A stretch of 64,000 bases of DNA, taken from contig NZ_BNAQ01000005.1 of the NCBI RefSeq assembly GCF_014653575.1, positions 186,001 through 250,000 on the forward strand, written 5' to 3'. The position numbers were made by a program, and so were the translations under genes. Positions 6,254 through 15,598 of the stretch are shown in pieces (within the stretch, counting starts at the first letter, position 1; every line of letters begins with the position of its first letter). The notes under the pieces are model-generated. The model ran no database searches, was not told the origin of the DNA, and saw only the letters and a list, made by a program, of their open reading frames with translations. The stretch comes from Sphingomonas glacialis (GTDB taxonomy: Bacteria; Pseudomonadota; Alphaproteobacteria; Sphingomonadales; Sphingomonadaceae).

Positions 6254-7768
6254 ATGACGTTTTTCGAAAGCCTGTTGGCGTTGCTGTTCGCAGCGATCGT
6301 CTCGCTCCAGGCAGCGCGGCGGCTGAACTTGCCGTATCCCGCGATTCTCGCACTCGGCGGCGTGGTCATCGCCTTCGTCCCGGGTGCACCGACGATCGCG
6401 ATCGACCCCGGCACCGTGCTTGCGCTGTTCATCGCGCCGGTGCTGCTCGACGCGGCGTTCGATTTTCCGCTCCATGCGGCCAAGCGCTTGTGGCGCCCGC
6501 TGTCGATCCTCGCGGTCGGGGCGATCCTCGTCACCACCGCGACGGTCGCGTGGATCGGCGTCGCGTTCGTCGGCCTGCCGCTCGCCGCGGCGGTGGCGCT
6601 CGGCGCCATCGTCGCGCCGCCCGATGCGGCGGCGGCGACCGCGGTGCTCGGCACGGTCTCGCTCCCCAAGCGCACAATCGCGGTGTTGAAGGGCGAGAGC
6701 CTGTTCAACGATGCGACCGCGCTGCTGTTGTTCGGCGCGGCGCTCGCGGTGCAGGCGAATGGCGGCTTCGGCTCGGGGGTCGCGCTGCAGCTCGCGTTCG
6801 CGGCACCAGGTGGGATCGTGTTCGGCATCGCCAGCGCGTTCGTGTTCCAGTGGCTCGGCAAGTTCGTCGCCGGGACGCTCGGCGGCAACATCCTGCAATT
6901 CATCAACGCCTTCGCGGTGTGGATCGTCGCCGAGCATCTGCACCTCTCGCCCGTGCTCGCGGTGGTCGGCTGCGCGATGACGATCGCGCGGTCGGGCGGC
7001 AGCGGATCGCCGCGGATGCGCGTCCACAGCTTTGCTGTGTGGGCGACCGTGGTGTTCCTGTTCAACGTGCTCGCATTCCTGCTGATGGGGATGCAGGCGC
7101 GGCTGATCGTGGGGCGGATGACGGCAGCGCATTTGTGGGATTCGCTCGCGGTCGCGGGCGTCGTGATCCTCGCGGTGATCGGCGCGCGGATCGTTGTCGT
7201 GATGGCGTGGAACCTGCTTGCGCGGCGCTTTGCGGCAGTGCGGGGCGATCTCACTCCGCCGACGCTGGCGCAGGGTGTGTTCGTCTCGTGGTGCGGGATG
7301 CGCGGGTTGATCACGCTCGCGACCGCCTTTGCGCTGCCTGCAAATTTCCCGCAGCGCGATGTCGTGGTGCTCACCGCCTTTGCGGTCGTGCTCGCGACGC
7401 TGATCGTCCAGGGAATGACGCTTGCGCCGCTGATCCGCTGGCTCGGGCTCGACTCGGTCGACGATGTCGACCGCGAACTCGCCGATGCGCGGCGCGATCT
7501 GGCGGCGGCGGGCGCTGCGGCGCTCGACGGTGCGCCGGGGCGCGATCCCGAGCAGTTCCGCTATGCCTATGCGCTGTTCGGCACTTCGGCGGAGAAGCCC
7601 TATCGCAAGGTCGGCCTCACGGGGATCGCTGCCGAGCGCGAACGGCTCGAGGCGCTGCGAGTCGACGACGCGATCGGCGACGAGAGCTATTATCGCCTGC
7701 AGGAAGAAATCGACTGGCGCGAACTCTCGCTGCTCCCCGAGGGCGAGCGCCGCATCAAGGAAAGCTAG
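6254..7768 (+). CDS. Na+/H+ antiporter, CPA1 (NhaP) family
   Basis: The 504-residue membrane protein has about twelve hydrophobic segments over residues 1-410 and a soluble C-terminal tail of about 95 residues. Core ion-binding motifs are present: APPDAAAATAVLG and GESLFNDATALLLFG, which carry the paired acidic residues of CPA1 exchangers. SWCGMRGLITLA near residue 350 is the conserved Arg-containing late helix. It exchanges cytoplasmic Na+ or K+ for protons in pH and salt homeostasis. A GC hairpin at 6182-6202 separates it from the esterase, and the next gene starts 65 bases after its stop. Confidence 0.9.
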   Translation: MTFFESLLALLFAAIVSLQAARRLNLPYPAILALGGVVIAFVPGAPTIAIDPGTVLALFIAPVLLDAAFDFPLHAAKRLWRPLSILAVGAILVTTATVAWIGVAFVGLPLAAAVALGAIVAPPDAAAATAVLGTVSLPKRTIAVLKGESLFNDATALLLFGAALAVQANGGFGSGVALQLAFAAPGGIVFGIASAFVFQWLGKFVAGTLGGNILQFINAFAVWIVAEHLHLSPVLAVVGCAMTIARSGGSGSPRMRVHSFAVWATVVFLFNVLAFLLMGMQARLIVGRMTAAHLWDSLAVAGVVILAVIGARIVVVMAWNLLARRFAAVRGDLTPPTLAQGVFVSWCGMRGLITLATAFALPANFPQRDVVVLTAFAVVLATLIVQGMTLAPLIRWLGLDSVDDVDRELADARRDLAAAGAAALDGAPGRDPEQFRYAYALFGTSAEKPYRKVGLTGIAAERERLEALRVDDAIGDESYYRLQEEIDWRELSLLPEGERRIKES

Positions 7769-7833
7769 GACTCGTTTGACCGCGCGCGGTGCGCATGGGA
7801 GGGACGGGCCTCATTTCCCGCAGGACTCGCTTT

Positions 7834-8289
7834 ATGATCGTGCTCGCGTTCCTGATCGGTATCGTCGCGGGGTCGCGTACGATGCTCGCGCCCGCGGCGA
7901 TCGCCTGGGCCGCCGCCGCGCGCGGGCTGGCGCTCGAGGGCAGCTGGCTCGCCTTTTTCGGCTGGCGCTTCACGCCGTGGATCGCGTCGCTGCTCGCGCT
8001 CGGTGAGTGCGTCGGCGATGTCTTGCCGACCACGCCGAGCCGGAAACTGGCTGGACCGTTCGGCGCGCGGCTGGTGAGCGGCGGGGTGTCGGGCGCGGCG
8101 ATCGGCGTGGCGAGCGCGATGCCGCTGGTCGGGCTCGGGCTTGGGCTGCTCGGCGCGGTGGTCGGCACGCTCGGCGGGGCCGCGCTGCGCACGCGCCTGG
8201 CGCTGGCATTCGGGCGAGATCTTCCGGCCGCGCTGGTCGAAGACGTCATCGCGCTCGCGCTGGCCGTTGCCGTGGTCTTCGCGCTGTGA
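7834..8289 (+). CDS. DUF4126-family membrane protein
   Basis: The 151-residue, very hydrophobic protein begins MIVLAFLIGIVAGSRTM, the GxRTM start typical of DUF4126, and has about four membrane segments. ATG 7834 is chosen because of GCAGGAC upstream and the family N-terminus. Its stop overlaps the GTG start of the following oxidoreductase by four bases (GTGA), so the two are translationally coupled. Function unknown; DUF4126 members are inner-membrane proteins of unproven role. Confidence 0.75.
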   Translation: MIVLAFLIGIVAGSRTMLAPAAIAWAAAARGLALEGSWLAFFGWRFTPWIASLLALGECVGDVLPTTPSRKLAGPFGARLVSGGVSGAAIGVASAMPLVGLGLGLLGAVVGTLGGAALRTRLALAFGRDLPAALVEDVIALALAVAVVFAL

Positions 8290-9695
8290 CCCGCGCGTTC
8301 GATGCGATCATCGTCGGCGCGGGGCAGGCCGGGCCGCCGCTCGCCGGGCGGCTCACCGCGGCGGGCATGACCGTGGCGCTAATCGAGCGCAAGCTCGTCG
8401 GCGGAACGTGCGTCAACACAGGCTGCATGCCGACCAAGACGCTCGTGGCGAGCGCCTATGCCGCGCATCTCGCGCGCCGTGCCGCCGATTTCGGGGTACA
8501 GGTCGGGCCAGTGACGATCGACATGCCCGCGGTGGCGGCGCGTGCGCGCAAGGTGACGCTCGACGCGCGTGGCGGCAACGAGCGCTGGCTCGAAAAGATG
8601 GAGCGGCTGACGTTTCTCCGCGGCCATGCGCGTCTGACCGGGCCGACCACCGTAGAGGTCGATGGCGAGGCGCTCTCTGCGCCGCGCATCTTCCTCAACG
8701 TCGGCGGCCGCGCCGCGGTGCCCGACATGCCGGGGGTCGGCGATGTGCCGCACCTCGACAATACCGACATGGTCGCGCTGGCGCATGTGCCCGAACATCT
8801 CGTGATCGTCGGTGGCAGCTATATCGGCCTAGAATTCGCGCAGATGTACCGCCGCTTCGGCGCGGCTGTAACCGTCGTCGAGCGCGGCGATCGCTTGATT
8901 GCGCGCGAGGATCCGGAGATTTCCGATGCGGTCCGCCAGATCCTCGAGGACGAAGGGATTGCCGTGCGCGCGGGGGCGACCTGTATCGGCTTTGCGCCGC
9001 ACGACGCCGGGGTGGCCGTCTCGGTCGATTGCCATGACGGCGCACCCGTCGTGGTCGGGAGTCATGTCCTGCTCGCGGTCGGGCGACGGCCCAATACCGA
9101 CGATCTCGGGCTCGACGCGGCAGGCGTGAAGACCGACGCGCACGGCTATATCTCCGTCGATGACGGTTTGCAGACGAATGTCCGCGGCATCTGGGCGCTC
9201 GGCGATTGCAACGGGCGCGGCGCCTTCACGCATACGGCGTATAACGATTTCGAGATCGTCGCCGCCAATCTGCTCGATGGCGAGGATCGCAAGGTCAGCG
9301 ACCGGATCCCGGGCTATGCGCTCTATATCGATCCGCCGCTCGGGCGCGTCGGCATGACGCAGACGCAGGCGGCGGAGACCGGCCGGCCGATCCTGGTGGC
9401 CACCCGCCCGATGACGCGCGTCGGCCGCGCGGTCGAAAAAGGCGAGACCAAGGGGATGATCAAGATCGTCGCCGATGCCGAGACCAAGCGTATCCTTGGC
9501 GCGGCGATCCTCGGGACGGGCGGCGACGAGGCGATCCACGGCATCCTCGACATGATGAACGCCGATCAGCCGATCGACGTGCTGCGCTGGGCGGTGCCGA
9601 TCCATCCGACGGTGTCCGAACTGATCCCGACCGTGCTCGAAGGCCTCGCGCCGCCGAGCACGGATCCACAATCGCCGATCGGTAATGCCGCCTGA
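8286..9695 (+). CDS. FAD-dependent pyridine nucleotide-disulfide oxidoreductase (mercuric reductase/lipoamide dehydrogenase-like)
   Basis: The 469-residue protein starts with GTG at 8286 inside the stop region of the DUF4126 gene. An FAD Rossmann motif (GAGQAGPPLAGRL) lies at residues 10-22, followed by the redox-active disulfide GGTCVNTGCMPTKTLV near residue 40. The NAD(P) site is VIVGGSYIGLEFAQ near residue 180, and the second FAD motif is IWALGDCNGRGAF. The dimerisation domain ends with the catalytic His in PIHPTVSELIPT. There is no N-terminal HMA domain and no C-terminal Cys pair, so it is not a classical MerA. It belongs to the FAD-containing oxidoreductases with MerA-like cores, substrate unknown. 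Confidence 0.85.
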   Translation: MTRAFDAIIVGAGQAGPPLAGRLTAAGMTVALIERKLVGGTCVNTGCMPTKTLVASAYAAHLARRAADFGVQVGPVTIDMPAVAARARKVTLDARGGNERWLEKMERLTFLRGHARLTGPTTVEVDGEALSAPRIFLNVGGRAAVPDMPGVGDVPHLDNTDMVALAHVPEHLVIVGGSYIGLEFAQMYRRFGAAVTVVERGDRLIAREDPEISDAVRQILEDEGIAVRAGATCIGFAPHDAGVAVSVDCHDGAPVVVGSHVLLAVGRRPNTDDLGLDAAGVKTDAHGYISVDDGLQTNVRGIWALGDCNGRGAFTHTAYNDFEIVAANLLDGEDRKVSDRIPGYALYIDPPLGRVGMTQTQAAETGRPILVATRPMTRVGRAVEKGETKGMIKIVADAETKRILGAAILGTGGDEAIHGILDMMNADQPIDVLRWAVPIHPTVSELIPTVLEGLAPPSTDPQSPIGNAA

Positions 9696-9704
9696 CAGGC
9701 AGGT

Positions 9705-10889
9705 TCAAAAGTCAGGGTCGAAATTGAAATAGATCGGGTTCGACAGGGCGATCATCTTGCCGCTCAGCACGGTCGATACCGGCACTTGCGGATAGGGGGT
9801 TTGCGGGCCTTCGACCTCGACGCGGTAATAGCTGCGACCCGTAGCGGCGGGCGTATCGGTGAAGCTGACGGCGTTGCTTGCGGGATCGGTGTCATAGGCG
9901 CCGAGCGGCTCGCCGTTCTTGATTACGCGGACGTGATAGACCGCACCTTTCACGCCACCGCCGACGAGCCGCACCTGGAACGTGACGGGCTTTCCGGTCG
10001 GGCGCGCATTGTCGCCCATCATCATGTCGATCCGCCCGTCGCCGTCGCGATCGGCACGAAGCTCGACGCGCGGGTCGTACGGGTTGGCGCTGATCGACAC
10101 GCGGCCGTTGGTCAGCGCATCGACCACGCCCTTGGCGTCGCGCGTCCTGGCGAATACCCAGGTGGTCGGCGTGCCGACGTAGTTGGCGCTGCGCTCGGCG
10201 GTGTGCGATGTCTTCTGTTCGGGCGTGTCGGGCGTACCGTGATGCGAGTCGCTGCCGCCGCGTCCGGTCAGCTTGCGGCCCGATTTGAGCATGTCGTCCC
10301 AGATCAGAATCGCCGCGGCGTTGTTGGGCCAGATCGCCGAATTCCACACTTCGAGCGAATCGAGCAAGTCGAAGCTGAAGCCCCAATGGTCCTTGCCCGC
10401 AGGATGATTGCCCGAGAGGTGGATGCCGAGCGATTGCTTGACCGCGAGGATCTTCGCATCGCGCGCGTCGCGCACGTCGAACAGGCGCCGATGGTCGTAG
10501 GGCTTGGCCGAGAAGACGTTGCCGTGGCCGCGCTCGGTGGTCCATTCGGCGCCGTAGAGCAGGATCACCGATTTGGAGGTGAATTCGGGGTCGCTCCACG
10601 TGTTGTGCGCGACGTCGCCCGCGACGTGATTGTCGTGATCGGTGATGCCGAGATAGTCGAAGCCGGTATCCTCGGCGAACTTGATGATCTTCGCCTCGGG
10701 ATTGTTGGTCGAATCCTTGCTGTGGCGCGAATGCAGATGCAAATCGCCCTTGAGCCATTGCCCGTCGCTCAGGCTGGCGACAGGCGGGATGCGCGGCGCG
10801 TCGCCCGGCGCGGCGAGTAGCGGAGTCTGTGCCAGGACGAGCGCCAGCAGGGGGAGACCAATACGCACGGCAGGATCCTTTCGAAGCAA
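9705..10889 (-). CDS. Exported PHP-domain metallohydrolase (CehA/McbA family)
   Basis: The 394-residue protein has a signal peptide (hydrophobic run IGLPLLALVLAQTPLLAAP). The PHP metal sites are visible: GDLHLHSRHS near residue 48, GITDHDNH near 80, GNHPAGKDH near 157 and GGSDSHHG near 207. The last ~120 residues form a beta-rich accessory domain. CehA and McbA of this family hydrolyse carbamates, but most members probably act on phosphoesters. The gene lies 39 bases downstream of a TonB receptor on the same strand, so periplasmic processing of the imported compound is a reasonable inference. Substrate unknown. Confidence 0.8.
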   Translation of the reverse strand: MLRKDPAVRIGLPLLALVLAQTPLLAAPGDAPRIPPVASLSDGQWLKGDLHLHSRHSKDSTNNPEAKIIKFAEDTGFDYLGITDHDNHVAGDVAHNTWSDPEFTSKSVILLYGAEWTTERGHGNVFSAKPYDHRRLFDVRDARDAKILAVKQSLGIHLSGNHPAGKDHWGFSFDLLDSLEVWNSAIWPNNAAAILIWDDMLKSGRKLTGRGGSDSHHGTPDTPEQKTSHTAERSANYVGTPTTWVFARTRDAKGVVDALTNGRVSISANPYDPRVELRADRDGDGRIDMMMGDNARPTGKPVTFQVRLVGGGVKGAVYHVRVIKNGEPLGAYDTDPASNAVSFTDTPAATGRSYYRVEVEGPQTPYPQVPVSTVLSGKMIALSNPIYFNFDPDF

Positions 10890-10928
10890 AGCGACGCGCG
10901 ACGTGATCGCTCACGCCGCGCAGACGCA

Positions 10929-13421
10929 TCAGAAGCGGTAGGTGAGCGACCCACGATAGTTCCGCTGGTAGAGCGAGCTGCCGATATAGACCGGCTGCCC
11001 GGCCTGGCTGCTGTCGATCGTGCCCGCGCGCGGATTGCCGTTGACCAGGCCGAAGGCGTTGGTGACGTTTGCCACGATCAGCCCGAATTGCAGCTTGGGA
11101 GTAAGCTGGAACTGCGCGGCGAAATCGACCGACCAATAGCTTGGCAACCGGATCTGGTTGGCGACATCGGTATAGAGCGCGCCGACATGGTTGACGTCCG
11201 ACTGGAGCCGGACCTTGCGGTCGAACAGCGTCACGCCAGGCGTGATGCGGAAGGTGTTGTCGGGCACGCCGTTGACCTTGTGGTGCGAATAATCGGTCAG
11301 CACGCCGGCGCTGTTGGTGTAGACGAACTTGCTGAAGCGATTGTCCTGCCAGGTCCACGACGCGTGGAGATCGAACCAGTTGGTTGGCCGCCACGTCCCC
11401 TCGATTTCGGTGCCGGTGGTCTTGGTGTCGCCATAGACGATGACCGGCGACAACAGGCCGTTGGCAAGCCGTTGATAGTCGCTGATCGCGTAGCTGTTAT
11501 ACACCGTACGGAAGCCGGTGACGTAGAGATCGACCTTGCCGCGCGAATATTTGAGCCCGCCTTCGAGCATGTTGAGCGTCTGTACGACGGGCGCCGCATT
11601 TGCGTTGGTGATGAAGCTCGACACCGCAGGCAGCCGGAACGTGTCGGTGTAGCGCGCGAACACGCCGAAGAACGGGCGCGCCTGATAATTGGCGGCGGCG
11701 GTCCAGCCGACATGATCGTATTTGCGCGAGAAGGGCGTGAACACCCCGGTGCCGACGCCGACCGAGTCATCGGCGCTCGTCGGGCTCTGGCCGAGATTGA
11801 CCTTCTTGGTGCCTTCGACCTGTCCGCGCGTCTTGATCTGCTCGTAGCGCACGCCGCCCTCGAGGCGGAACTTGGGGGTCAGTTGCCACTCGTCGCTGGC
11901 ATAGGCCGCGATATTGTCAGAACTGCCGCTCGCATTGGCAAATTCGGCGCCATATTGAATCACGCCATTGTCGCTGATCTTGAAGAGCTTGTTGCCCTTC
12001 GCATCGACGAGATAGGCATCGAGCACTTCGGCATGCGCCTTCACGTCGGTCAGCACGGCGGCACTGAGCGCGTTATAATCTTCCTGCTCGCGCGCATAAT
12101 AGACGCCGAACGCGAGATTGTGCGTGCCGAGCAGATCGACCTTGCCCACCAGCCGGGTATCGGTGATGAACTCGTCGAGCGGCACGGTGTGCGTGCGCGC
12201 CAGATCGATCAGCGCGAGCCCGTTGCCGTTCTGGTTGACGAGATTGAACGCAGCCCCGCTGTCGCGATACAGCAAGGCGTAGCCAGTCCCCGCCGCGGGC
12301 TTGCCGAAGGTGCTGGTCAGAAGCGCGCTCGCCGATGCGGCGACGGTGTACGGGGTGATGCTGTTGCGCTGCGTCCAGCTCGTGCGATAGCGGACATTCT
12401 CCTCGACCTTGAAGGCGTCGCTGATGTCGTAATGCGCCTGGAAGCTGAACTGCGTCAGCTTGACGCTGCTGCCGACGCCATCGTCGAACTTGACCGCGCC
12501 GTTCGGCGTCAGGAAGTTGAAATAGCGCGTGTCGGGGCCGACGATATTGTCGACCTTGTTGTCGAGCCCGACGACGTTGCTCGGCGTGCCATTGGCGTTG
12601 GCCTGATAGATGCCGCCGCCCCAATAGCCGACGCGCTCATCGATCCGCTTGACGCCGAAGGTGATGTCGCCGCGCTCGAACGCCTTCGACACGTTGACGC
12701 GCAACTGGCCGCCGCGATCCTGGGTGAAGCCCGAATTGTGCGGGCCGTCCGAGACGCGGTAATAGCCGCCAGCGAAGACATGCCACCCGCTCGCGCCGAT
12801 CGGTCCGCCGATCCAGCCGTCGACACGGTGCGAATTGTAGCTTGCCGCCTCGTAGCGAACGAGCCCCTCGAGCGTGTCGCCGCCCTTGCGTGTGATGAAG
12901 TTGATCGCCGCGCCGGGCGCATTCGAATAGAAGATCGCCGACGGCCCGCCGCGCACCACCTCGATCCGCTCGACACTCTGGTCGATCCGCAGCGACTGGT
13001 CGCCGTTGAGCCAGCCGAGACCGGGATCACCCTGGATCGGGATGCCGTCCTCGAGCAGCGCGACGGTCTGATACCCGTCGCTCGGAATGCCGCGGACGCG
13101 CACCCCGCCCGAGACTTCGCCCGACGTCGGCGCGCTGTAGAAGCCGGGAACCTGTTTCAGCGCCTCGGCGACGCCGATCGGCGCGCGGACGCGAAGGTCC
13201 TGGTCCGAAATCGTCGAGATCGCATAGCTCGTCTCGACCTTGCGCTGGCGCGACGTGCCGGCGCGGCCGGTCACGACGATGTCGTCGCCATCGGCTACGC
13301 GAGTCTTGTCGGGCTCTGCCGCTTTAGGGTCGCTAGCCTGTTGCGCCAACACCGGCGTGGTGATCGCGGTGCCGGCCAACAAGGTGGCGAACACCGCAGA
13401 ACGAGCGATGGAATGGATCAT
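10929..13421 (-). CDS. TonB-dependent outer-membrane receptor
   Basis: An 830-residue protein with a signal peptide (residues 1-27, ending PVLAQ). DIVVTGRAG follows at the usual place, then a plug domain (about 45-165; VRVRGIPSDGYQTVALLEDGIP, RIEVVRGGPSAIFY) and a 22-strand barrel ending YRGSLTYRF. No N-terminal signalling domain is present, so it is not a FecA-type transducer. It is flanked by TetR upstream and a PHP hydrolase downstream, all on one strand, which suggests a dedicated uptake-and-cleavage unit. Ligand unknown. Confidence 0.92.
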   Translation of the reverse strand: MIHSIARSAVFATLLAGTAITTPVLAQQASDPKAAEPDKTRVADGDDIVVTGRAGTSRQRKVETSYAISTISDQDLRVRAPIGVAEALKQVPGFYSAPTSGEVSGGVRVRGIPSDGYQTVALLEDGIPIQGDPGLGWLNGDQSLRIDQSVERIEVVRGGPSAIFYSNAPGAAINFITRKGGDTLEGLVRYEAASYNSHRVDGWIGGPIGASGWHVFAGGYYRVSDGPHNSGFTQDRGGQLRVNVSKAFERGDITFGVKRIDERVGYWGGGIYQANANGTPSNVVGLDNKVDNIVGPDTRYFNFLTPNGAVKFDDGVGSSVKLTQFSFQAHYDISDAFKVEENVRYRTSWTQRNSITPYTVAASASALLTSTFGKPAAGTGYALLYRDSGAAFNLVNQNGNGLALIDLARTHTVPLDEFITDTRLVGKVDLLGTHNLAFGVYYAREQEDYNALSAAVLTDVKAHAEVLDAYLVDAKGNKLFKISDNGVIQYGAEFANASGSSDNIAAYASDEWQLTPKFRLEGGVRYEQIKTRGQVEGTKKVNLGQSPTSADDSVGVGTGVFTPFSRKYDHVGWTAAANYQARPFFGVFARYTDTFRLPAVSSFITNANAAPVVQTLNMLEGGLKYSRGKVDLYVTGFRTVYNSYAISDYQRLANGLLSPVIVYGDTKTTGTEIEGTWRPTNWFDLHASWTWQDNRFSKFVYTNSAGVLTDYSHHKVNGVPDNTFRITPGVTLFDRKVRLQSDVNHVGALYTDVANQIRLPSYWSVDFAAQFQLTPKLQFGLIVANVTNAFGLVNGNPRAGTIDSSQAGQPVYIGSSLYQRNYRGSLTYRF

Positions 13422-13478
13422 GTCTGCGCCCCAACTGATTCGTGTCGAGGCCGCGTATGATAGTCCTTGATATCGTTT

Positions 13479-14144
13479 TTATGACAGTGCGGGAATTGTC
13501 TCCGCGCTCGCATCGCGTGCAGGCGGCGGCACCGCGAGGTCGGGATGATAATAGAGCGAGCGGAATATATAGCTCAGGTCTTCGAACACCTCCGCTTCAT
13601 CGTTGCGATCCTCCTTTAGCATCTCGTCGACCGAATAGGCGATCTCGACGGCCAGTCGGGTCCGGCGGCGGATTCGTTCGCGCGGAACGCCGGGCAAGTA
13701 GGTGGCGTAAACGTCGGTCAGCAGGTCGGTGACGAAATGGTGCGAGGCGAGCCGGACATGCGCGAGCCGCGGGACCGCGCGGAGCGCTCGCATAATCCAG
13801 ATCGCGCCAGGCTGCTGCCGGGTGATGGTGTCCATCTCGCGCACCAGTTCTTCGGCACGATCGACCAGCACGTCATAGCCTTTGTCGCGATAGCGCGCGA
13901 CCCACGCGGTCAGCGCCGTGTTCTGTCGTTGCATCAGCCGTTCGGCCAGCGCCTCGATCACGGAATATTTGTCATCGAAATAGCGGTAGAACGCGGGCGC
14001 GGTCAGGTTCGCGCGCTGGACGATCAGATTCGTCGAGATGCGCTCCACGCCGACCTCCTCAAGCAGCGTCTCGGCGGCGGAGAGCAACAGTTCGTAGGTC
14101 TTGCGTGACCGCGCTTGCACCGGCTTGCGATGGTTGCTCAACAT
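13479..14144 (-). CDS. TetR/AcrR-family transcriptional regulator
   Basis: The 221-residue protein has an N-terminal TetR helix-turn-helix (residues 9-55), with ARSRKTYELLLSAAETLL and then NLIVQRANLTAPAFYRYF. The C-terminal ligand domain is unclassified. The start at 14144 is preferred because GGGAGAG lies just upstream. Its stop is 57 bases from the TonB receptor start, so it either heads that operon or controls it from the short gap. The ligand probably matches the imported substrate, an inference from position only. Confidence 0.85.
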   Translation of the reverse strand: MLSNHRKPVQARSRKTYELLLSAAETLLEEVGVERISTNLIVQRANLTAPAFYRYFDDKYSVIEALAERLMQRQNTALTAWVARYRDKGYDVLVDRAEELVREMDTITRQQPGAIWIMRALRAVPRLAHVRLASHHFVTDLLTDVYATYLPGVPRERIRRRTRLAVEIAYSVDEMLKEDRNDEAEVFEDLSYIFRSLYYHPDLAVPPPARDASAETIPALS

Positions 14145-14447
14145 ACTCTCCCGCAGCGATCTCGGGTCGCAGCATGTCACGAGGAAGCAGTCGGGGCAAT
14201 GCGGTACCGATTGCTATCGTTCCGTCAATTTTCCCCGCATCTGCATCTGCATCTGCATTCGCTTATGGTGACGTCCGACCAAGGGCTTTGCCGCGTAGGC
14301 GAGTGAGAGTGGACCCCGACGGAATTGCAACCGGCTGCGCCCTACGATTCGTCGTGGCGCGCGCGGATTGAGGCGCAATTGTCCAACAGTGTTTTGCGTA
14401 CGGCCTCCGTACGACGACAGCGTATCCCGCTAACCTGTTGGTAAGTT
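14145..14447. other. Intergenic region between tRNA-Arg and the TetR gene
   Basis: About 300 bases with no credible ORF. It contains a short tandem hexamer repeat (gcatct three times at 14237-14254, then gcattc). The TetR promoter should lie in the right-hand part, but no sigma-70 boxes stand out. Confidence 0.5.
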
Positions 14448-14524
<77 letters not shown>

Positions 14525-14565
14525 CTGGAGCTCCGACTAGCAAAGCCCGCGCGGTGACGCCAGCC

Positions 14566-14934
14566 CTAGTTGCGCGCGAGCGTCACGGGCTGGAATTGGC
14601 CGAGGCCGCATGTCGCGCCGGGCGACAAGGCGGCACCCGAATACAGCACCGTGATCGTATCGGTCGAGCACAACTGGCTGAGGCTGGTCGCGTAGCTGAA
14701 GCGCTCCTCGAACCCGAGGCTCGGGCAGGCGAAGGGCAGGGTGTTGCGATAGGCGACCTTGCCGCTCGTGATGAAATCGATCGTGCGGTCGTCGCGTACG
14801 TGCGTTTCGCGGATCGATGCAAGGGGGATACAGCTTTGCGGCACGCCCGCAGGCGTCGCGGCGGGGGTGCGGTCGCGTGCGACGCTCGGGGCGGCGAAGG
14901 CGGCGAGGGTGAGGGCGGCGAACAGCAGGCGCAT
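14566..14934 (-). CDS. DUF6491-like exported protein
   Basis: The 122-residue protein has a signal peptide (MRLLFAALTLAAFAAPSVA). The mature part has four spaced cysteines (CIPL, FACPSL, QLCSTD, ATCGLG) and the phrase DRTIDFITSGKVAYRN, matching small periplasmic DUF6491 proteins of sphingomonads and xanthomonads. It starts one base after the nth stop, so it is the last gene of dapB-nth-DUF6491. Function unknown; disulfides are likely. Confidence 0.65.
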   Translation of the reverse strand: MRLLFAALTLAAFAAPSVARDRTPAATPAGVPQSCIPLASIRETHVRDDRTIDFITSGKVAYRNTLPFACPSLGFEERFSYATSLSQLCSTDTITVLYSGAALSPGATCGLGQFQPVTLARN

Positions 14935-14935
14935 G

Positions 14936-15598
14936 TCAGGGCTCCTTCGGCAGCGCAGCCTTGGGCGGCGGCGTCTTGGGCTTGAACGCACAGAGATCGG
15001 CGACGATGCAGCGCCAGCATTCGGGCCGCCGCGCCTTGCAGACATAGCGACCGTGCAGGATCAGCCAGTGATGCGCGTGGAGCCGGAACGGTTGCGGGGT
15101 CGCCTTGTCGAGCTTGAGCTCGACCGCGAGCGGGGTTTTCCCGCGCGCGAGGCCGGTGCGGTTGCCGACGCGGAAAATGTGCGTGTCGACCGCGAAAGTC
15201 TCGGCGCCGAACGCGACGTTGAGCACCACATTGGCGGTCTTGCGCCCCACGCCGGGGAGCGTCTCGAGCGCGTCGCGGTCGTTCGGCACTTCGCCGCCAT
15301 AGACGTCGACCAGCCGCTGCGAGAGCGCGATGACGTTCTTGGCTTTGGTGTTGAACAGGCCGATCGTCTTGATGTGCTGCTTCAGCGCATCCTCGCCGAG
15401 ATCGAGCATTTGCTGCGGCGTCGTCACCGTTTCGAACAGCCGCCGCGTCGCCTTGTTGACGCCCACATCGGTCGCTTGCGCCGACAGCGCGACCGCGACG
15501 ACGAGCTGGAACGGGTTGCCCGCCTCGAGCTCGGTCTCGGGATGCGGATTGTCGGCGGCGAGCCGCGCGTAGAATTCGACGATTTCGGCGCGCTTCAC
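14936..15598 (-). CDS. nth: Endonuclease III
   Basis: This 220-residue DNA glycosylase/AP lyase removes oxidised pyrimidines in base excision repair. The helix-hairpin-helix LPGVGRKTANVVL carries the catalytic Lys, and VDTHIFR carries the catalytic Asp. The 4Fe-4S cluster loop is C-x6-C-x2-C-x5-C in CKARRPECWRCIVADLC. The GTG start at 15598 overlaps the dapB stop by four bases (GTGA). A longer frame running back through dapB is an artefact of a shared open frame. Confidence 0.95.
   Translation of the reverse strand: MKRAEIVEFYARLAADNPHPETELEAGNPFQLVVAVALSAQATDVGVNKATRRLFETVTTPQQMLDLGEDALKQHIKTIGLFNTKAKNVIALSQRLVDVYGGEVPNDRDALETLPGVGRKTANVVLNVAFGAETFAVDTHIFRVGNRTGLARGKTPLAVELKLDKATPQPFRLHAHHWLILHGRYVCKARRPECWRCIVADLCAFKPKTPPPKAALPKEP

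Noticed and set aside
5102..7132. 676-codon minus-strand frame spanning the esterase and antiporter genes
   Set aside because: Crosses two real genes on the other strand and is rich in Arg/His/Asp/Glu; a shadow frame.
8286..9695. Mercuric reductase as a specific call
   Set aside because: No HMA domain, no C-terminal Cys-Cys and no mer genes nearby; only the general flavoprotein family is supported.
11088..13460. 790-codon plus-strand frame opposite the first TonB receptor gene
   Set aside because: Antisense shadow caused by GC-rich codon bias; repetitive Asp/Arg/Val composition without domains, while the opposite strand encodes a clear receptor.
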